Part shown: positions 54,173-63,206 of the stretch, piece after piece
How positions within the stretch are numbered: position 1 is the stretch's first letter
Layout: each line of letters starts with the position of its first letter
Notes under the pieces: model-generated
The model's input: only the letters and a program-made list of their open reading frames with translations
What the model was told of the DNA's origin: nothing
The model's database searches: none
Source: DTU098 sp964498525
GTDB taxonomy: Bacteria; Bacillota; Desulfotomaculia; Desulfotomaculales; Pelotomaculaceae
Length of the DNA: 64,000 nt
Reading direction: 5' to 3'
NCBI GenBank assembly: GCA_964498525.1
Contig: CAZCGU010000001.1
Span: forward strand, 186,001-250,000
Translations under genes and position numbers: made by a program

Positions 54173-54548
54173 GGAACTTTTTGCCCTAAAAAACAAAACC
54201 GGATTGTTTTTGCCTGCTGCGGGGCCTGTCTGGCCTGTTCCGCCGAGGAGTTCAACAAAAAAGCGCCCGGTACCGGGCGCCCGCTGGCAATTGAACCGCC
54301 CACCCCGGGCTCCCCGCGCCTGGAATGGATTCTGGAAGCCTTCGAGGCCGGGGCGGCAGAAGTTGCTGTACTGACCTGTGAGCATGACCGGTACCCTTAT
54401 GCGGGCGACGAAGCCAACTAGACGGTCTGCTGGCCAGGGCCAGGGAAATCCTGGCCTGGTCCGGCTTTTACCACAGCGGCTCTACCTCACCCGCCTGAAC
54501 AATGTAGGGGCAACTTTTGCTGCATCCCTAAAAATTGTTCTTTTTTAA
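54173..54548 (+). pseudogene. Decayed MvhD-like hydrogenase iron-sulfur subunit
   Basis: Conceptual translation gives RIVFACCGACLACSAEEF, LEWILEAFEAGAAEVAVLTC and GDEAN, then a TAG at 54419. Continuing in a second frame gives LDGLLARAREILAWSGF, and in the third RLYLTRLNNVGATFAASL ending at TAA 54546. This three-frame order matches the shape of MvhD/hydrogenase iron-sulfur subunits that pass electrons to heterodisulfide-reductase-like complexes. There is no start codon and a stop lies at 54170. I read it as a remnant with at least two frameshifts. The 440 bases before it show no gene I can support. Confidence 0.5.
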
Positions 54549-54833
54549 AACTTCTTCGCCCTGGGGCGTTACAGTAAAGAGAATCGAACGGCTGTCAATC
54601 TTTTTTCTGCTCACCATGCCTTGGTTAATAAAAAAGGTCAGGCTGTCCCATACCTTGGTAAAACCCATTTCCAGGGCCTTCCCGATTTGCCGGCAGTGTA
54701 CCTGACCCGGTTTCTGGGCGTGGCAGCTTCCTGTACAGAGCATGCCGCCCTTTTCGCTAATAAATTTCAGAACTTCCAGGGAACGCGGCGGGAAAGAAAT
54801 TGCTGTGATCCCTGGAGTAGCCTGGTTTTGCAT
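54528..54833 (-). CDS. Small winged-helix-like protein with Cys/His cluster
   Basis: A 101-residue protein whose second half has a winged-helix look: RQIGKALEMGFTKVWDSLTF (recognition helix), then GMVSRKKIDSRSILFTVTPQ (wing) and GEEVLKK. The N-terminal half holds CTGSCHAQKPGQVHC, a cluster of three Cys and two His that could bind metal or a cluster. ATG 54833 follows AAGGGGG. It is convergent with the MvhD-like remnant and overlaps its end by 21 bases. A DNA-binding sensor role is likely but not assigned to a named family. Confidence 0.65.
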   Translation of the reverse strand: MQNQATPGITAISFPPRSLEVLKFISEKGGMLCTGSCHAQKPGQVHCRQIGKALEMGFTKVWDSLTFFINQGMVSRKKIDSRSILFTVTPQGEEVLKKNNF

Positions 54834-55071
54834 CTGATTACCCCCTTTTAGCCCCGTTACGGGGTTGTCTGGTTAAGGGCACGGCTGATCCCGGAAACAA
54901 CTCAAAACCAAGAATGTTGCAAAGTCTATGCCATAACCTGAAAAGCTTAAGGGAAAATAGGCCGGTTTAGCCTTCCTGCAAGCCGGGGTGTTTAAACCAA
55001 TGCTTGTCTAATCCAATATGGATTGGATCCGAAAAAATAAAAAAAGGAATTTTTGAAAACGGTGGGGAATT

Positions 55072-56775
55072 ATGCTTCAGGTATCCGTTAAAAACCATGA
55101 GGGAGTAGGAAAATTGGCTTATAAAGTAAAAAAACCCCGGTCCAGCCCCGGACTGCCGGGAATCCGACAGAATCTGGAGTATCCCTTTATCCCCCTTTAC
55201 CAGTTTTTAGATGACGCTGTAACCAACTTCCCCGATGCGCCGGCAACCATTTTTGAAGGTTCGATTCTATCCTACCTGGACCTTGGCAACCAGGCAGCCC
55301 GCCTGGCTGGTGCCCTGCGGGAGTTGGGGGTGCGCCGGGGAGACCGGGTTTCCCTTATGCTGCCCAACTGTCCGCAAATGATCGTTGCCTTTTACGGGAT
55401 CCTGAAGGCAGGGGGGACTGTAGTCCAGGTCAACCCGGTGTTCCTGAGCCGGGAACTGGAAAACCGGCTGAATAACTGCGGCGCAGAAACCATTATCCTT
55501 TTAGACGAGTATTTTCCCCGGCTTCAGAACATTCAGCGCCGGACTTCCGTAAAAAACGTTATAACTATAAATCTTACTGGAGAGGCAACGGCCCCGCAGG
55601 GAGGCGCGCTGGATTGCAATGCCCTGCTGGATAGGGTGAAGACCGGGGCGCCGCCTTACTTGCCCGACCCGGCCAATGACATTGCTTTGATTCAGTATAC
55701 CGGCGGGACCACGGGAATCTCCAAGGGTGTTATGCTCACCCACTTCAATTTGGTAGCCAATATTCTGCAGATTAGGGAAACCTTTGCCGGTACCTGCTAC
55801 CAGGGGCGGGACAGGATTCTGGTAACCCTGCCGCTGTTTCATGCTTACGGGATTACCCTGGGGATGAACCTGGCTGTTTCCATTGCAGGAACTCAGATTC
55901 TTTTACCAAGGTATGATGCCGGGGCTGCTTTAAAGGCAATTAATGATTACCGGCCGTCCTATTTTCCGGGAACGCCTCATATGTACATGTCACTGCTCAA
56001 TCATCCCCGGTTGGGTGAATTCAACCTATGCTCAATTAAAGCCGGCATAAGCGTTTCTGCCCCGTTGCCCGCTGAATTGGCCCGGCGTTTTGAAGCCCTC
56101 ACAGGGGGCCGGTTGGTGGAAGCCTACGGGCTTACGGAGGCTTCGCCGGTTATTACAATTAATCCGCTCTTTGAGGCGGAGATGACCGGCAGCATTGGCC
56201 GGCCCCTGCCGGATACGGACTGTGCCATTGTTAACCTGGATACCGGTGAAAAGACGCTCCAACCCGATGAGTTCGGCGAATTAATTGTGCGGGGGCCCCA
56301 GGTGATGAAAGGCTACTGGAACCAGCCCGAGGAAACGGCTTACGCCCTGCGGGATGGCTGGCTCTTTACCGGCGACGTGGCAAAAATGGACGAGGCAGGG
56401 TTTATCCACATTGTCAACCGCAAAAAAAGAACAATTACCGCCGTGGGTTACGACGTCAACCCCAGGGATGTGGAAGACGTTCTCTACGAACACCCCAGCG
56501 TAACCGAGGCGGTGGTAATCGGGATTGAAAGTCTCTATTACGAAAAGACAATCAAAGCCTACGTTGTCCTGGAAGAAGGCAAGACTGTTACGGCAGCTGA
56601 AATTATCCGGTTTTGCCGGGAACGCCTGGAAGACTTCCAGGTGCCGAAGGTTGTGGAGTTCCGGGAAAGCTTGCCCAGAACCGTCGCCGGGAAAGTCCTG
56701 CGAAGGGTCTTATTAGAGGAGGAAAAAAACGCAGTCTTTGAGCCGGTTAAGCATTGCGCCGGAAATAAGGACTAA
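55072..56775 (+). CDS. AMP-forming acyl-CoA ligase (long-chain fatty acid type)
   Basis: An ANL-superfamily ligase that activates a carboxylic acid to acyl-AMP and then acyl-CoA. The P-loop motif reads YTGGTTGISKGVMLTH. The A5 motif is VEAYGLTEASPV, A8 is GWLFTGDVAKMDEAG with the hinge region NRKKRTITAVGYDVNPRDVE, and the A10 lysine is in PRTVAGKVLRR. The hinge has Asn where Asp is commoner. Length of 567 fits. The first 30 residues are an unusual basic lead. It is monocistronic by eye; substrate is probably a fatty acid, not certain. Confidence 0.9.
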   Translation: MLQVSVKNHEGVGKLAYKVKKPRSSPGLPGIRQNLEYPFIPLYQFLDDAVTNFPDAPATIFEGSILSYLDLGNQAARLAGALRELGVRRGDRVSLMLPNCPQMIVAFYGILKAGGTVVQVNPVFLSRELENRLNNCGAETIILLDEYFPRLQNIQRRTSVKNVITINLTGEATAPQGGALDCNALLDRVKTGAPPYLPDPANDIALIQYTGGTTGISKGVMLTHFNLVANILQIRETFAGTCYQGRDRILVTLPLFHAYGITLGMNLAVSIAGTQILLPRYDAGAALKAINDYRPSYFPGTPHMYMSLLNHPRLGEFNLCSIKAGISVSAPLPAELARRFEALTGGRLVEAYGLTEASPVITINPLFEAEMTGSIGRPLPDTDCAIVNLDTGEKTLQPDEFGELIVRGPQVMKGYWNQPEETAYALRDGWLFTGDVAKMDEAGFIHIVNRKKRTITAVGYDVNPRDVEDVLYEHPSVTEAVVIGIESLYYEKTIKAYVVLEEGKTVTAAEIIRFCRERLEDFQVPKVVEFRESLPRTVAGKVLRRVLLEEEKNAVFEPVKHCAGNKD

Positions 56776-56782
56776 AGCAGCT

Positions 56783-57760
56783 TTAAAGCCATCTCAAATT
56801 TTTGAAAAGCAACAGCATCAGCCCCGAGATGCCAAACAGGCCTGCGGCAATTACTGCCGTAGACAAATTCAAATCCTGGTAAGGCAACGGCACGTTCATG
56901 CCAAAAAAGCCGGTCAAAAAGGTCAGCGGCATGAATATTGTTGAAATCACCGTCAGGACCCTGATGGTATCAGTGGTGCGGGAGCTGATTAAGGAGTAAT
57001 AAGTTGCCAGGGCGGCGTCCACCAGATCCCGGTGGCTTTCGATGGTGTCGGTGATCCGTTCCATGTGGTCAACCAGATCCAGAAAATAGGGCTTGATATC
57101 TTCCCGGATATCAAAATAAGCATGGCCGCCGGCATTGATGCTGGTAAAAATCCGTTTCTGGGGCAGGACAGCCCGGCGGAGGGTCAGGATTGTCCTTTTC
57201 AAGGAAAGAAATTCCCCGGTAATTTGCTTGCCGGGTTGCTCGTATATCTCATCCTCCAGTTCGTCAATACGGACGCCGATACGGTCCATGATGGGGAAAA
57301 TTTCGTCGGTGTTCCCGTCAATAATGGAGTAAAGGAAAAACTCCATGCCCTTGTTCATATATTGCGGGTTCTTCAGGCTTATCCTGGCGATTCTGCCCAG
57401 GACCGGAAGGGTCTGTTTATGAACGGTCACCACATAGTTAGGACCCAAAAACACGTCCAGCTGGACCAGGGCTATTTCCTCTTCCGACTCTTCATCATAG
57501 CGAAGGGCGTGCATAACAAAGAAGTAATAGTCGTCATAGTTGTCAAGCTTGGGGCGGGGGCTGTAACTGAGGCAGTCCTCCACCGCCAGGGGGTGAAAGT
57601 CAAAAACCTTGGCGACATACTTGATTTCCTCTTCGGTAAATTTATAGAGATCCACCCACAATAAGTCTTCTTCATCTTTCAAAAACAGGTTTTTTCGGTC
57701 AAGATCCATGTCGTGGCGCATATTACGGTCCTTGTTGCCGTAGAAGTAGGTCTTAATCAT
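56783..57760 (-). CDS. corA: CorA-family Mg2+ transporter
   Basis: CorA forms a pentameric magnesium channel. The 325-residue protein has the large cytoplasmic domain (LLWVDLYKFTEEE, HPLAVEDCLS, IEELEDEIYEQPG-like region) and two C-terminal helices with the YGMN-type signature as TGFFGMNVPLPY. The start is set to 57760 because GGGGGGC precedes ATG; frame up to 57829 has no such site. It lies behind an M-box riboswitch and terminator, so expression should fall when Mg2+ is plentiful. This supports Mg2+ as the physiological substrate. Confidence 0.95.
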   Translation of the reverse strand: MIKTYFYGNKDRNMRHDMDLDRKNLFLKDEEDLLWVDLYKFTEEEIKYVAKVFDFHPLAVEDCLSYSPRPKLDNYDDYYFFVMHALRYDEESEEEIALVQLDVFLGPNYVVTVHKQTLPVLGRIARISLKNPQYMNKGMEFFLYSIIDGNTDEIFPIMDRIGVRIDELEDEIYEQPGKQITGEFLSLKRTILTLRRAVLPQKRIFTSINAGGHAYFDIREDIKPYFLDLVDHMERITDTIESHRDLVDAALATYYSLISSRTTDTIRVLTVISTIFMPLTFLTGFFGMNVPLPYQDLNLSTAVIAAGLFGISGLMLLLFKNLRWL

Positions 57761-57892
57761 CTTCAGCCCCCCAATCTGACAAAATACGCAGGTAAAGGAT
57801 CCAGTAAACATGGCAAAGGGAAGCCTCAAAGCTTATATTGCCGGATGGATCAGGATCGGTCATTCTCAGTTTCACCACCCCGAATGCAAAAT

Positions 57893-57920
57893 AAAAAAAC
57901 CTTCACGCAAATTTAGAAGG
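57893..57920 (-). terminator. M-box expression-platform terminator
   Basis: On the minus strand CCTTC (57916-57920) pairs with GAAGG (57900-57904) and is followed by seven T (57893-57899). The upstream GGAGAAGG at the end of the M-box can pair instead with GCCTTCT, giving the antiterminator form. It sits about 130 bases before the corA start. Confidence 0.8.
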
Positions 57921-57949
57921 CTTTTGGCAAAAAGAAATAACAAACATAC

Positions 57950-58111
57950 CTTCTCCGCTCGTCAAAGTTTTGACACGTACACAGCTAGGGACAAAATATT
58001 CCCAGCCACATTAAGTAAAACCTTAAGCCGGCAGTACCTGTTAACCCGTAGGCGTCTCTCGACATTTCCGGGTAGTGGCATGTGTCTGTGTAGAAGCCTC
58101 ACCTAACGAAG
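57950..58111 (-). ncRNA. M-box (ykoK) magnesium riboswitch
   Basis: The minus strand carries the M-box core in order: TTCGTTAGGTGAGGCT, CTACACAGACA, ATGCCACTACCCGGAAA, GTCGAGAGACGCC, GGGTTAACAG and the late AGCTGTGTACG. The first TCGTTA pairs with TGACGA near 57958 to close the P1 stem. Magnesium binding is known to stabilise the form that allows the downstream terminator. It controls corA. Confidence 0.95.
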
Positions 58112-58132
58112 AATATTCAATTTTCTTTTTTT

Positions 58133-58161
58133 AGCATATGTCATCCCCCGGTATTAGTCAA
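58133..58161 (-). promoter_or_regulatory. Promoter of the M-box/corA transcript
   Basis: On the minus strand TTGACT (58161-58156) and TATGCT (58138-58133) are 17 bases apart. The transcript would start close to 58126, just before the M-box. Confidence 0.8.
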
Positions 58162-58307
58162 CCGGTTGCCGGGTATTGCCCACTAATTTTTTGCCCCGGA
58201 CCGAGGTCTTGAGGAATTCCGTTGTTTTCCATCGCTCCTTAAATTAATGGCTTTTGCCGGGATACCCGGCTGCACCTTTCTTGCAAACTAACCAGGGTTG
58301 CCCAATC

Positions 58308-58335
58308 TTTTAAGGTTATTTTAAGATTTTTAAGG
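58308..58335 (+). promoter_or_regulatory. Three phased TTTTAAG repeats upstream of htrA
   Basis: TTTTAAG occurs at 58308-58314, 58319-58325 and 58328-58334, spaced 11 and 9 bases, close to one helical turn each. This is the direct-repeat pattern bound by OmpR/PhoP-family regulators. A TATGAT at 58360-58365 could be the -10, with no good -35, as in activator-dependent promoters. Confidence 0.6.
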
Positions 58336-58393
58336 CAGTATGGATTTAGTTGCAAAGTTTATGATAAAATTTTTTATGGGGGGAAGATAACAT

Positions 58394-59548
58394 ATGAAAC
58401 GTCTTATTCATTTTCCCGGCGCCTGGGTCCTTGGGCCTTTTTTAGCGGGGGCAGTGCTGGTTGCAGCTGCTATATTTGCGTTCAACTTTTATGGACCGCC
58501 CCATCAGTCCTGGGCCCAGGACAGCGGTCAGGGCACCCTGGCCTCCGCTCCCCTGCCCGGTCTGGGGGCGGACACAATTCCGGATATTGTTTCCAATGTC
58601 AGTCCGGCGGTAGTTCGCATCGATACAACTTTTCAGAATAATGCAAAAGGCATCAACCCTTTCTTTAACGACCCGTTTTTCAGGGAATTTTTCGGCGACC
58701 AGCTGCCTGTACCCTCCCAATCGGAAGTAAAGCGGGGAATGGGCTCCGGATTCATTGTATCCTCCGACGGATACATCCTGACCAACGAGCATGTGGTGAG
58801 CGGGGCGGACAATATCGAAGTGACCCTTTCCAGCCGGGAACAGCCCTACACGGCCCGCCTGGTGGGCTCCGACCACGACCTTGACCTGGCGGTGCTGAAA
58901 ATTGACGCGGACAGCCTGCCTTCCCTGGCCCTGGGTAATTCCGACAGCATCCGGGTGGGGGATTGGGCAATTGCCATCGGCAACCCCTACGGTCTTGATC
59001 ACACCGTTACAATCGGCGTGATCAGCGCCAAGGGGCGCCCCATTAACATTGAAGACCGCCAGTACCGGAACCTGCTCCAAACAGACGCTTCGATTAACCC
59101 CGGCAACAGCGGCGGGCCATTGTTAAATCTGAAGGGCGAGGTGATCGGGATTAACACTGCCATCAACGCCCAGGCCCAGGGAATCGGCTTTGCCATACCC
59201 AGTAGTACAGTTGAGTCAGTTTTTGATGACCTCGTCCACAAGGGGGGGGTCGAGCACGCTTGGCTGGGTGTTTACCTACAGCAGGTAACACCGGAAAGCG
59301 CCCGGTACTTTGGATTGCAAAAAGAGTCAGGGGCGCTGATTGCCTCGGTGGTAAACGGCAGTCCAGCCGCCAGGGCGGGGCTTAAGCAGGGGGATGTTGT
59401 TGTGCGTTACAACGACAGTGACGTGAGTACACCTGCCAATTTGATCGACATGGTTAGTGGAACAGCCATCGGCAGCCAGGTAGAAATCCAATATATCAGG
59501 GGTGGCGAAACCAGGTCCGCCGTGGCGGTAATCGAGGCTAAAAAATAG
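58394..59548 (+). CDS. htrA: HtrA/DegP-family serine protease
   Basis: A membrane-anchored extracytoplasmic quality-control protease. The N-terminal anchor lies at about 13-33. The trypsin-like domain has the triad H133 (ILTNEHVVSG), D164 (HDLDLAVLKID) and S239 (NPGNSGGPL). One PDZ domain covers about 285-375 (SVVNGSPAARAGLKQGDVVV). Length of 384 fits Firmicutes HtrA. ATG 58394 follows GGGGGAAG. Phased repeats upstream and the following OmpR/kinase genes suggest envelope-stress control, like CssRS-htrA in Bacillus. Confidence 0.94.
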   Translation: MKRLIHFPGAWVLGPFLAGAVLVAAAIFAFNFYGPPHQSWAQDSGQGTLASAPLPGLGADTIPDIVSNVSPAVVRIDTTFQNNAKGINPFFNDPFFREFFGDQLPVPSQSEVKRGMGSGFIVSSDGYILTNEHVVSGADNIEVTLSSREQPYTARLVGSDHDLDLAVLKIDADSLPSLALGNSDSIRVGDWAIAIGNPYGLDHTVTIGVISAKGRPINIEDRQYRNLLQTDASINPGNSGGPLLNLKGEVIGINTAINAQAQGIGFAIPSSTVESVFDDLVHKGGVEHAWLGVYLQQVTPESARYFGLQKESGALIASVVNGSPAARAGLKQGDVVVRYNDSDVSTPANLIDMVSGTAIGSQVEIQYIRGGETRSAVAVIEAKK

Positions 59549-59787
59549 CTCTGTAAACCGGCTGCGCGGGCCGCCGGCATTTGGCCCATTATGTCCGGTT
59601 TGATAACCACTTAAAAATATTTGTGCCAGACGCCAGGTTACCCCAACCGGATTTCCCTGGTCCGGGAACAGGCGCCGCCGCATGCCTGGTTGTGACGCCG
59701 GGGACACGGCCGTTTTGGGCCGGACACCCCCCGGGGCGCTTGCATCCGTTTTTATTGTTCCAGTATTATCGTTCCAGCCTGCCGGTT

Positions 59788-59812
59788 AAAGCCTGTTCTT
59801 TTCAGGCTTTTT
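59788..59812 (+). terminator. Terminator after htrA
   Basis: AAAGCCTG (59788-59795) pairs with CAGGCTTT (59803-59810) around TTCTTTT, with a short T tail. It separates htrA from the response-regulator gene; the 240 bases before it hold no gene. Confidence 0.75.
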
Positions 59813-59837
59813 CCTTATATTCTAAGGGGGATCCCAA

Positions 59838-60512
59838 ATGACGGCAAAAATTCTGGTGATTGATGACGATCGGAGGATCACGGCGCTGTTGCGCCGCACC
59901 CTGCTCTTTGAGGGATACGAGGTCCGGGTGGCGAGGGGAGGCGAAGAAGGCCTTCGGCTTGCGTCCGCCTGGCTGCCGGACCTGGTTTTGCTTGATGTGC
60001 TGATGCCCGGTCTGAACGGTTGGGAGGTGTGCAGAAGGCTGCGCGCCGCCGGGGGTGTTCCCGTCCTGATGCTGACGGCCCGGGACGAAGTGTCCGATCG
60101 GGTCAAGGGACTGGACCTGGGGGCTGACGATTACCTGGTAAAGCCCTTTGCCCTGGAGGAGCTGCTGGCCAGGATAAGGGCCCTTCTCCGCCGCAAAAAA
60201 CCTGGCGGAACCGCTCTTAAACCCCTGATTTACGAAGATTTGGTCCTGGATCACACCACCCGGGGAGTACGGCGGGGGGACAGGTTAATCCAATTGACCG
60301 TCAGGGAATTTGACCTTTTAGCCCTGTTCCTGGGAAATCCCCATCAGGTTTTAACCCGGGACCTGATTATGGAGCGGGTCTGGGGTTATGACTTCAGCGG
60401 TGAGTCCAATGTTCTGGAGGTCTATATCGGCATGCTCCGGCAAAAGACGGAAGAAGCCGGCGAGAGACGCCTGATTCACACCCGACGCGGGGTCGGCTAT
60501 GTTCTGGAATAG
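59838..60512 (+). CDS. OmpR-family response regulator
   Basis: A 224-residue two-component regulator. The receiver domain has the acidic pair DD at 10-11, phospho-acceptor D53 in LVLLDVLMPG, and the Lys motif DYLVKPF. The winged-helix DNA-binding domain follows, with LTVREFDLLALFLGNPHQVL and YIGMLRQKTEEAG then TRRGVGYVL. ATG 59838 is behind AAGGGGG. It is encoded with a histidine kinase 144 bases downstream. It is a candidate to bind the TTTTAAG repeats before htrA. Confidence 0.93.
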   Translation: MTAKILVIDDDRRITALLRRTLLFEGYEVRVARGGEEGLRLASAWLPDLVLLDVLMPGLNGWEVCRRLRAAGGVPVLMLTARDEVSDRVKGLDLGADDYLVKPFALEELLARIRALLRRKKPGGTALKPLIYEDLVLDHTTRGVRRGDRLIQLTVREFDLLALFLGNPHQVLTRDLIMERVWGYDFSGESNVLEVYIGMLRQKTEEAGERRLIHTRRGVGYVLE

Positions 60513-60656
60513 TTGTCCCCGTAATTGGAACTGCCTTTGAGACTATGCAGCAGGGGATTAAGTTCGTCACTTCCCAAGAAATTACCTCAAAATAAATGTG
60601 GTTCCAGTTACTTCTTAACAAGTCTGACTTGCAAGGGAAGGGGAGAAGTAAGGGAA

Positions 60657-62075
60657 ATGTCCCTGCGCCTGAAGCTTACCTTTCTATACAGCGGCTTTCT
60701 GGCCTTGACCCTGCTGTTTTTCGGGGCCCTGGTTTATTTTATTATGCAGCACAACCTTACCGCCGAAACCGATCGCTCCATAGCTGAAATTGCCCGGGAT
60801 GTGGTCCGCTCCACCAGGATCGTAGAAAATTATTCCCTGCCCCTGCGTCAGGTTGTGCTACCTAACATGAATGTTTTTGCCAGCCCCGATATCTACATTC
60901 AGGTTCTGGAACGGAATGGAAGCGTTGCTGTCCAGTCCGGTAACCTTGCCGGTCAGAACATGCCCCTGAGCGAGGAAACCCTCAGGCAGGCTGGCCGGGG
61001 CAGGGATTTTTACGAGACTGTGCTGGCCGGCAGCCAGAGCATCCGGATCTACAACCGGCCCCTGGTTTATAACAACCAGCTGATCGGTTTGCTGCAGGTG
61101 GGACGGACCATGGGACAGGTACAGGCTACCCTGGGCAGGCTCCGGTTTTTACTAATTCTCGGCAGCGGGATTACCCTTTTCCTGAGCAGTACCCTGGGCT
61201 GGATCATGGCCGGTCAAGCCTTGAAGCCTATCAACCGGATGACCGAGGCAGCTTCAGCCATCCAGGAAGCCCAGGATCTAACCAGGCGGATTCACTACAG
61301 TGGTCCCGGGGACGAAGTGGGCCGTCTGGCCGAAACCCTGAACCGCATGCTGGAGCGCCTGCACCGGGCCTACCAGGTGCTGGAGGATGCTGGTGCGGCC
61401 CAGCGGCGCTTTGTTTCCGACGCATCGCATGAACTTCGGACACCGCTGACCACAATCCGGGGCAACGTCGAGCTGCTGCGGAAGATGGGCGATCAGGACC
61501 CGCTAACCCGGGCGGAGGCGCTGGATGACATAGCCGGTGAAGCGGCAAGGATGTCCAGGCTGGTCGCCGACCTGCTGGCCCTGGCCCGGGCCGACTCCGG
61601 ATTCGAATTGGAGATGCGCACCATTGACATGGGCAGTCTGCTCTCCGATGTTACCAGGCAGTCCTCCCTTCTGGCGGGGGAGATGGACTTCAAGGCAGTA
61701 AACACCGGTGTGCTGGAGGGCGTATCCGTGCAGGGCAATGCCGATTCCCTGAAACAGCTATTTCTGATCCTTTTGGACAACGCCTTTATTTATACCGCAG
61801 CCGGGGGGACGGTTTACCTGGAAGGGCGGCTGCGGGGAAACCGGGTGGAGGTTGATGTTGGCGATACGGGAGTTGGCATCGCTGAAAGTGATCTCCCCCT
61901 CATTTTCGACCGTTTTTACAGAGCGGACAAATCCAGGCAGTATGATGGCACCGGACTGGGCCTGGCTATCGCCCGCTGGATTGTGGAGCAGCACGGGGGA
62001 ACCATCGGCGTGGAAAGCCGGGAAGGAGAGGGCAGCACGTTTACCGTCAGCCTCCCCCAAAGTCCAATAACTTAA
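60657..62075 (+). CDS. Membrane sensor histidine kinase
   Basis: The partner kinase of the OmpR regulator, 472 residues. The first helix covers about 8-30, an extracytoplasmic sensor domain of about 125 residues follows, and the second helix lies near 160-185 before HAMP. The phosphorylated histidine is H258 in VSDASHELRTPLT. ATP-binding boxes are LLDNAFIYT (N box), VGDTGVGIA, FDRFYRAD and GTGLGLAIARWIVEQHGG. ATG 60657 gives MSLRLKLTFLYSGFLAL, a normal start. A longer TTG start at 60525 would add a non-conserved lead and is less likely. Confidence 0.9.
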   Translation: MSLRLKLTFLYSGFLALTLLFFGALVYFIMQHNLTAETDRSIAEIARDVVRSTRIVENYSLPLRQVVLPNMNVFASPDIYIQVLERNGSVAVQSGNLAGQNMPLSEETLRQAGRGRDFYETVLAGSQSIRIYNRPLVYNNQLIGLLQVGRTMGQVQATLGRLRFLLILGSGITLFLSSTLGWIMAGQALKPINRMTEAASAIQEAQDLTRRIHYSGPGDEVGRLAETLNRMLERLHRAYQVLEDAGAAQRRFVSDASHELRTPLTTIRGNVELLRKMGDQDPLTRAEALDDIAGEAARMSRLVADLLALARADSGFELEMRTIDMGSLLSDVTRQSSLLAGEMDFKAVNTGVLEGVSVQGNADSLKQLFLILLDNAFIYTAAGGTVYLEGRLRGNRVEVDVGDTGVGIAESDLPLIFDRFYRADKSRQYDGTGLGLAIARWIVEQHGGTIGVESREGEGSTFTVSLPQSPIT

Positions 62076-62134
62076 TAACTTAGTTTCCCGGTACAGTAAA
62101 ATGCGGGTACAGTAAAATACGGTACGTAAAAATG

Positions 62135-62665
62135 TTAGAAGCCGGAATACCGGATGAACTCCTCCAGTTTTTCCAGGTCCTCGTCGGTGATACCAGTTGG
62201 CTGTGACATGCCCAGGAGCAGGCGTCCTTCAAGCTGCCGCAAGTGGGCCAGCTCTTTTTCCAGGGCTGGCTGGTTATCCTTGCTTTTGTGGAAATCGATT
62301 AGATCAAGGCATTGACGCCGTTCAAAGAACAGGTAGGCCTGGTTCCCGGAAAGGTTCGTTTCTTCCGTTTCCCATAGGGTCCGGTAGTGTTCCAGAAGCC
62401 CGCTTTCTTCAGCAATACATACAGCGGCACGGCACAGGACTTCCCCCTGGGCATCCTGGGCATACTCCCTGGCCAGGATTTCCATGATTACGGAAACCGG
62501 CACGGAAGTCGTTAAAGCCGGTGGTTGATCCCGGACCGGCTTTTCCTGCCTTTCGGATTCACCAGATACCTGCAAAACCTGTTTTTCCTCCCCCTCAAGA
62601 CAAGCAGGGGGAGGGAGATGGGTTTTTTTTGATTTGTGGTGGGAGCTTCTTCTCCTTGTAACCAT
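62135..62665 (-). CDS. Unknown protein with basic N-terminal tail
   Basis: A 176-residue soluble protein. ATG 62665 follows AGGAGGAG and gives the basic start MVTRRRSSHHKSKKTH; the longer frame to 62776 crosses this ribosome binding site. A Pro/Glu-rich linker follows, then a helical region EILAREYAQDAQGEVLCRAA, and the end LEKLEEFIRYSGF. The basic tail could bind nucleic acid or membrane. I recognise no family. It is convergent with the kinase gene. Confidence 0.7.
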   Translation of the reverse strand: MVTRRRSSHHKSKKTHLPPPACLEGEEKQVLQVSGESERQEKPVRDQPPALTTSVPVSVIMEILAREYAQDAQGEVLCRAAVCIAEESGLLEHYRTLWETEETNLSGNQAYLFFERRQCLDLIDFHKSKDNQPALEKELAHLRQLEGRLLLGMSQPTGITDEDLEKLEEFIRYSGF

Positions 62666-62866
62666 AAGATCACTCCTCCTCAGCCATTGATTTCTACAAA
62701 TAAAATAACACCTAAAATGTTGCCGCGCAAGTAGCCGGCCCGGGATCGGCAGGGTTCCCTGGACCGGGAACCGCATAGGGTCTTTTTCTATTCGGAGCCC
62801 CTTTTCACCTGCTTAAATCTTCCATATCCGACTTGTCGTCCGATTGCCCTGGCGATGAAAAAGAAC

Positions 62867-62913
62867 GGCTGCAAAACCTCCCACACACGCCCGGGGCCGG
62901 TTATTTTGCAGCC
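62867..62913. repeat. Ten-base inverted repeat
   Basis: GGCTGCAAAA (62867-62876) and TTTTGCAGCC (62904-62913) can pair around 27 bases. On the minus strand GTTCTTTTTC follows, as in a terminator, but no minus-strand gene precedes it. Confidence 0.65.
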
Positions 62914-63000
62914 TTCACCCCGGCAAAAAGGGAAGACTGCTGTTATTTATCTTCCATGTATATCTAATGGGTGCAGGGGCCGAGAAAAGGTGGTTCAGTC

Positions 63001-63105
63001 ATGGACCGGGTATTGCTGAAAAGCAATAACTGCTACCAGGAAACGGAAAGCGTACCGGTGATGGGTCCCCGTACCTTTCACCGGCTAGCAAGGGGGAATT
63101 CGTGA
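63001..63105 (+). other. Structured region with a possible 34-residue ORF
   Basis: TATTGCT-GAAA-AGCAATA (63011-63028) is a perfect stem with a GNRA tetraloop. CCGGTG (63055-63060) pairs with CACCGG (63079-63084), and GGACC (63003-63007) can pair with GGGTCC (63063-63068). The same DNA has a 34-codon frame from ATG 63001, with AAGGTGG about seven bases upstream. Either a structured RNA or a small peptide gene is possible; I favour RNA. Confidence 0.4.
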
Positions 63106-63206
63106 TACTGTATTTGATATTCTGAATACACGAAACATTATAAATACTTTGTACCATTATGAGCTAATTGTTCTCCAAAGAAATAAAAATAACTATAATA
63201 AATATG

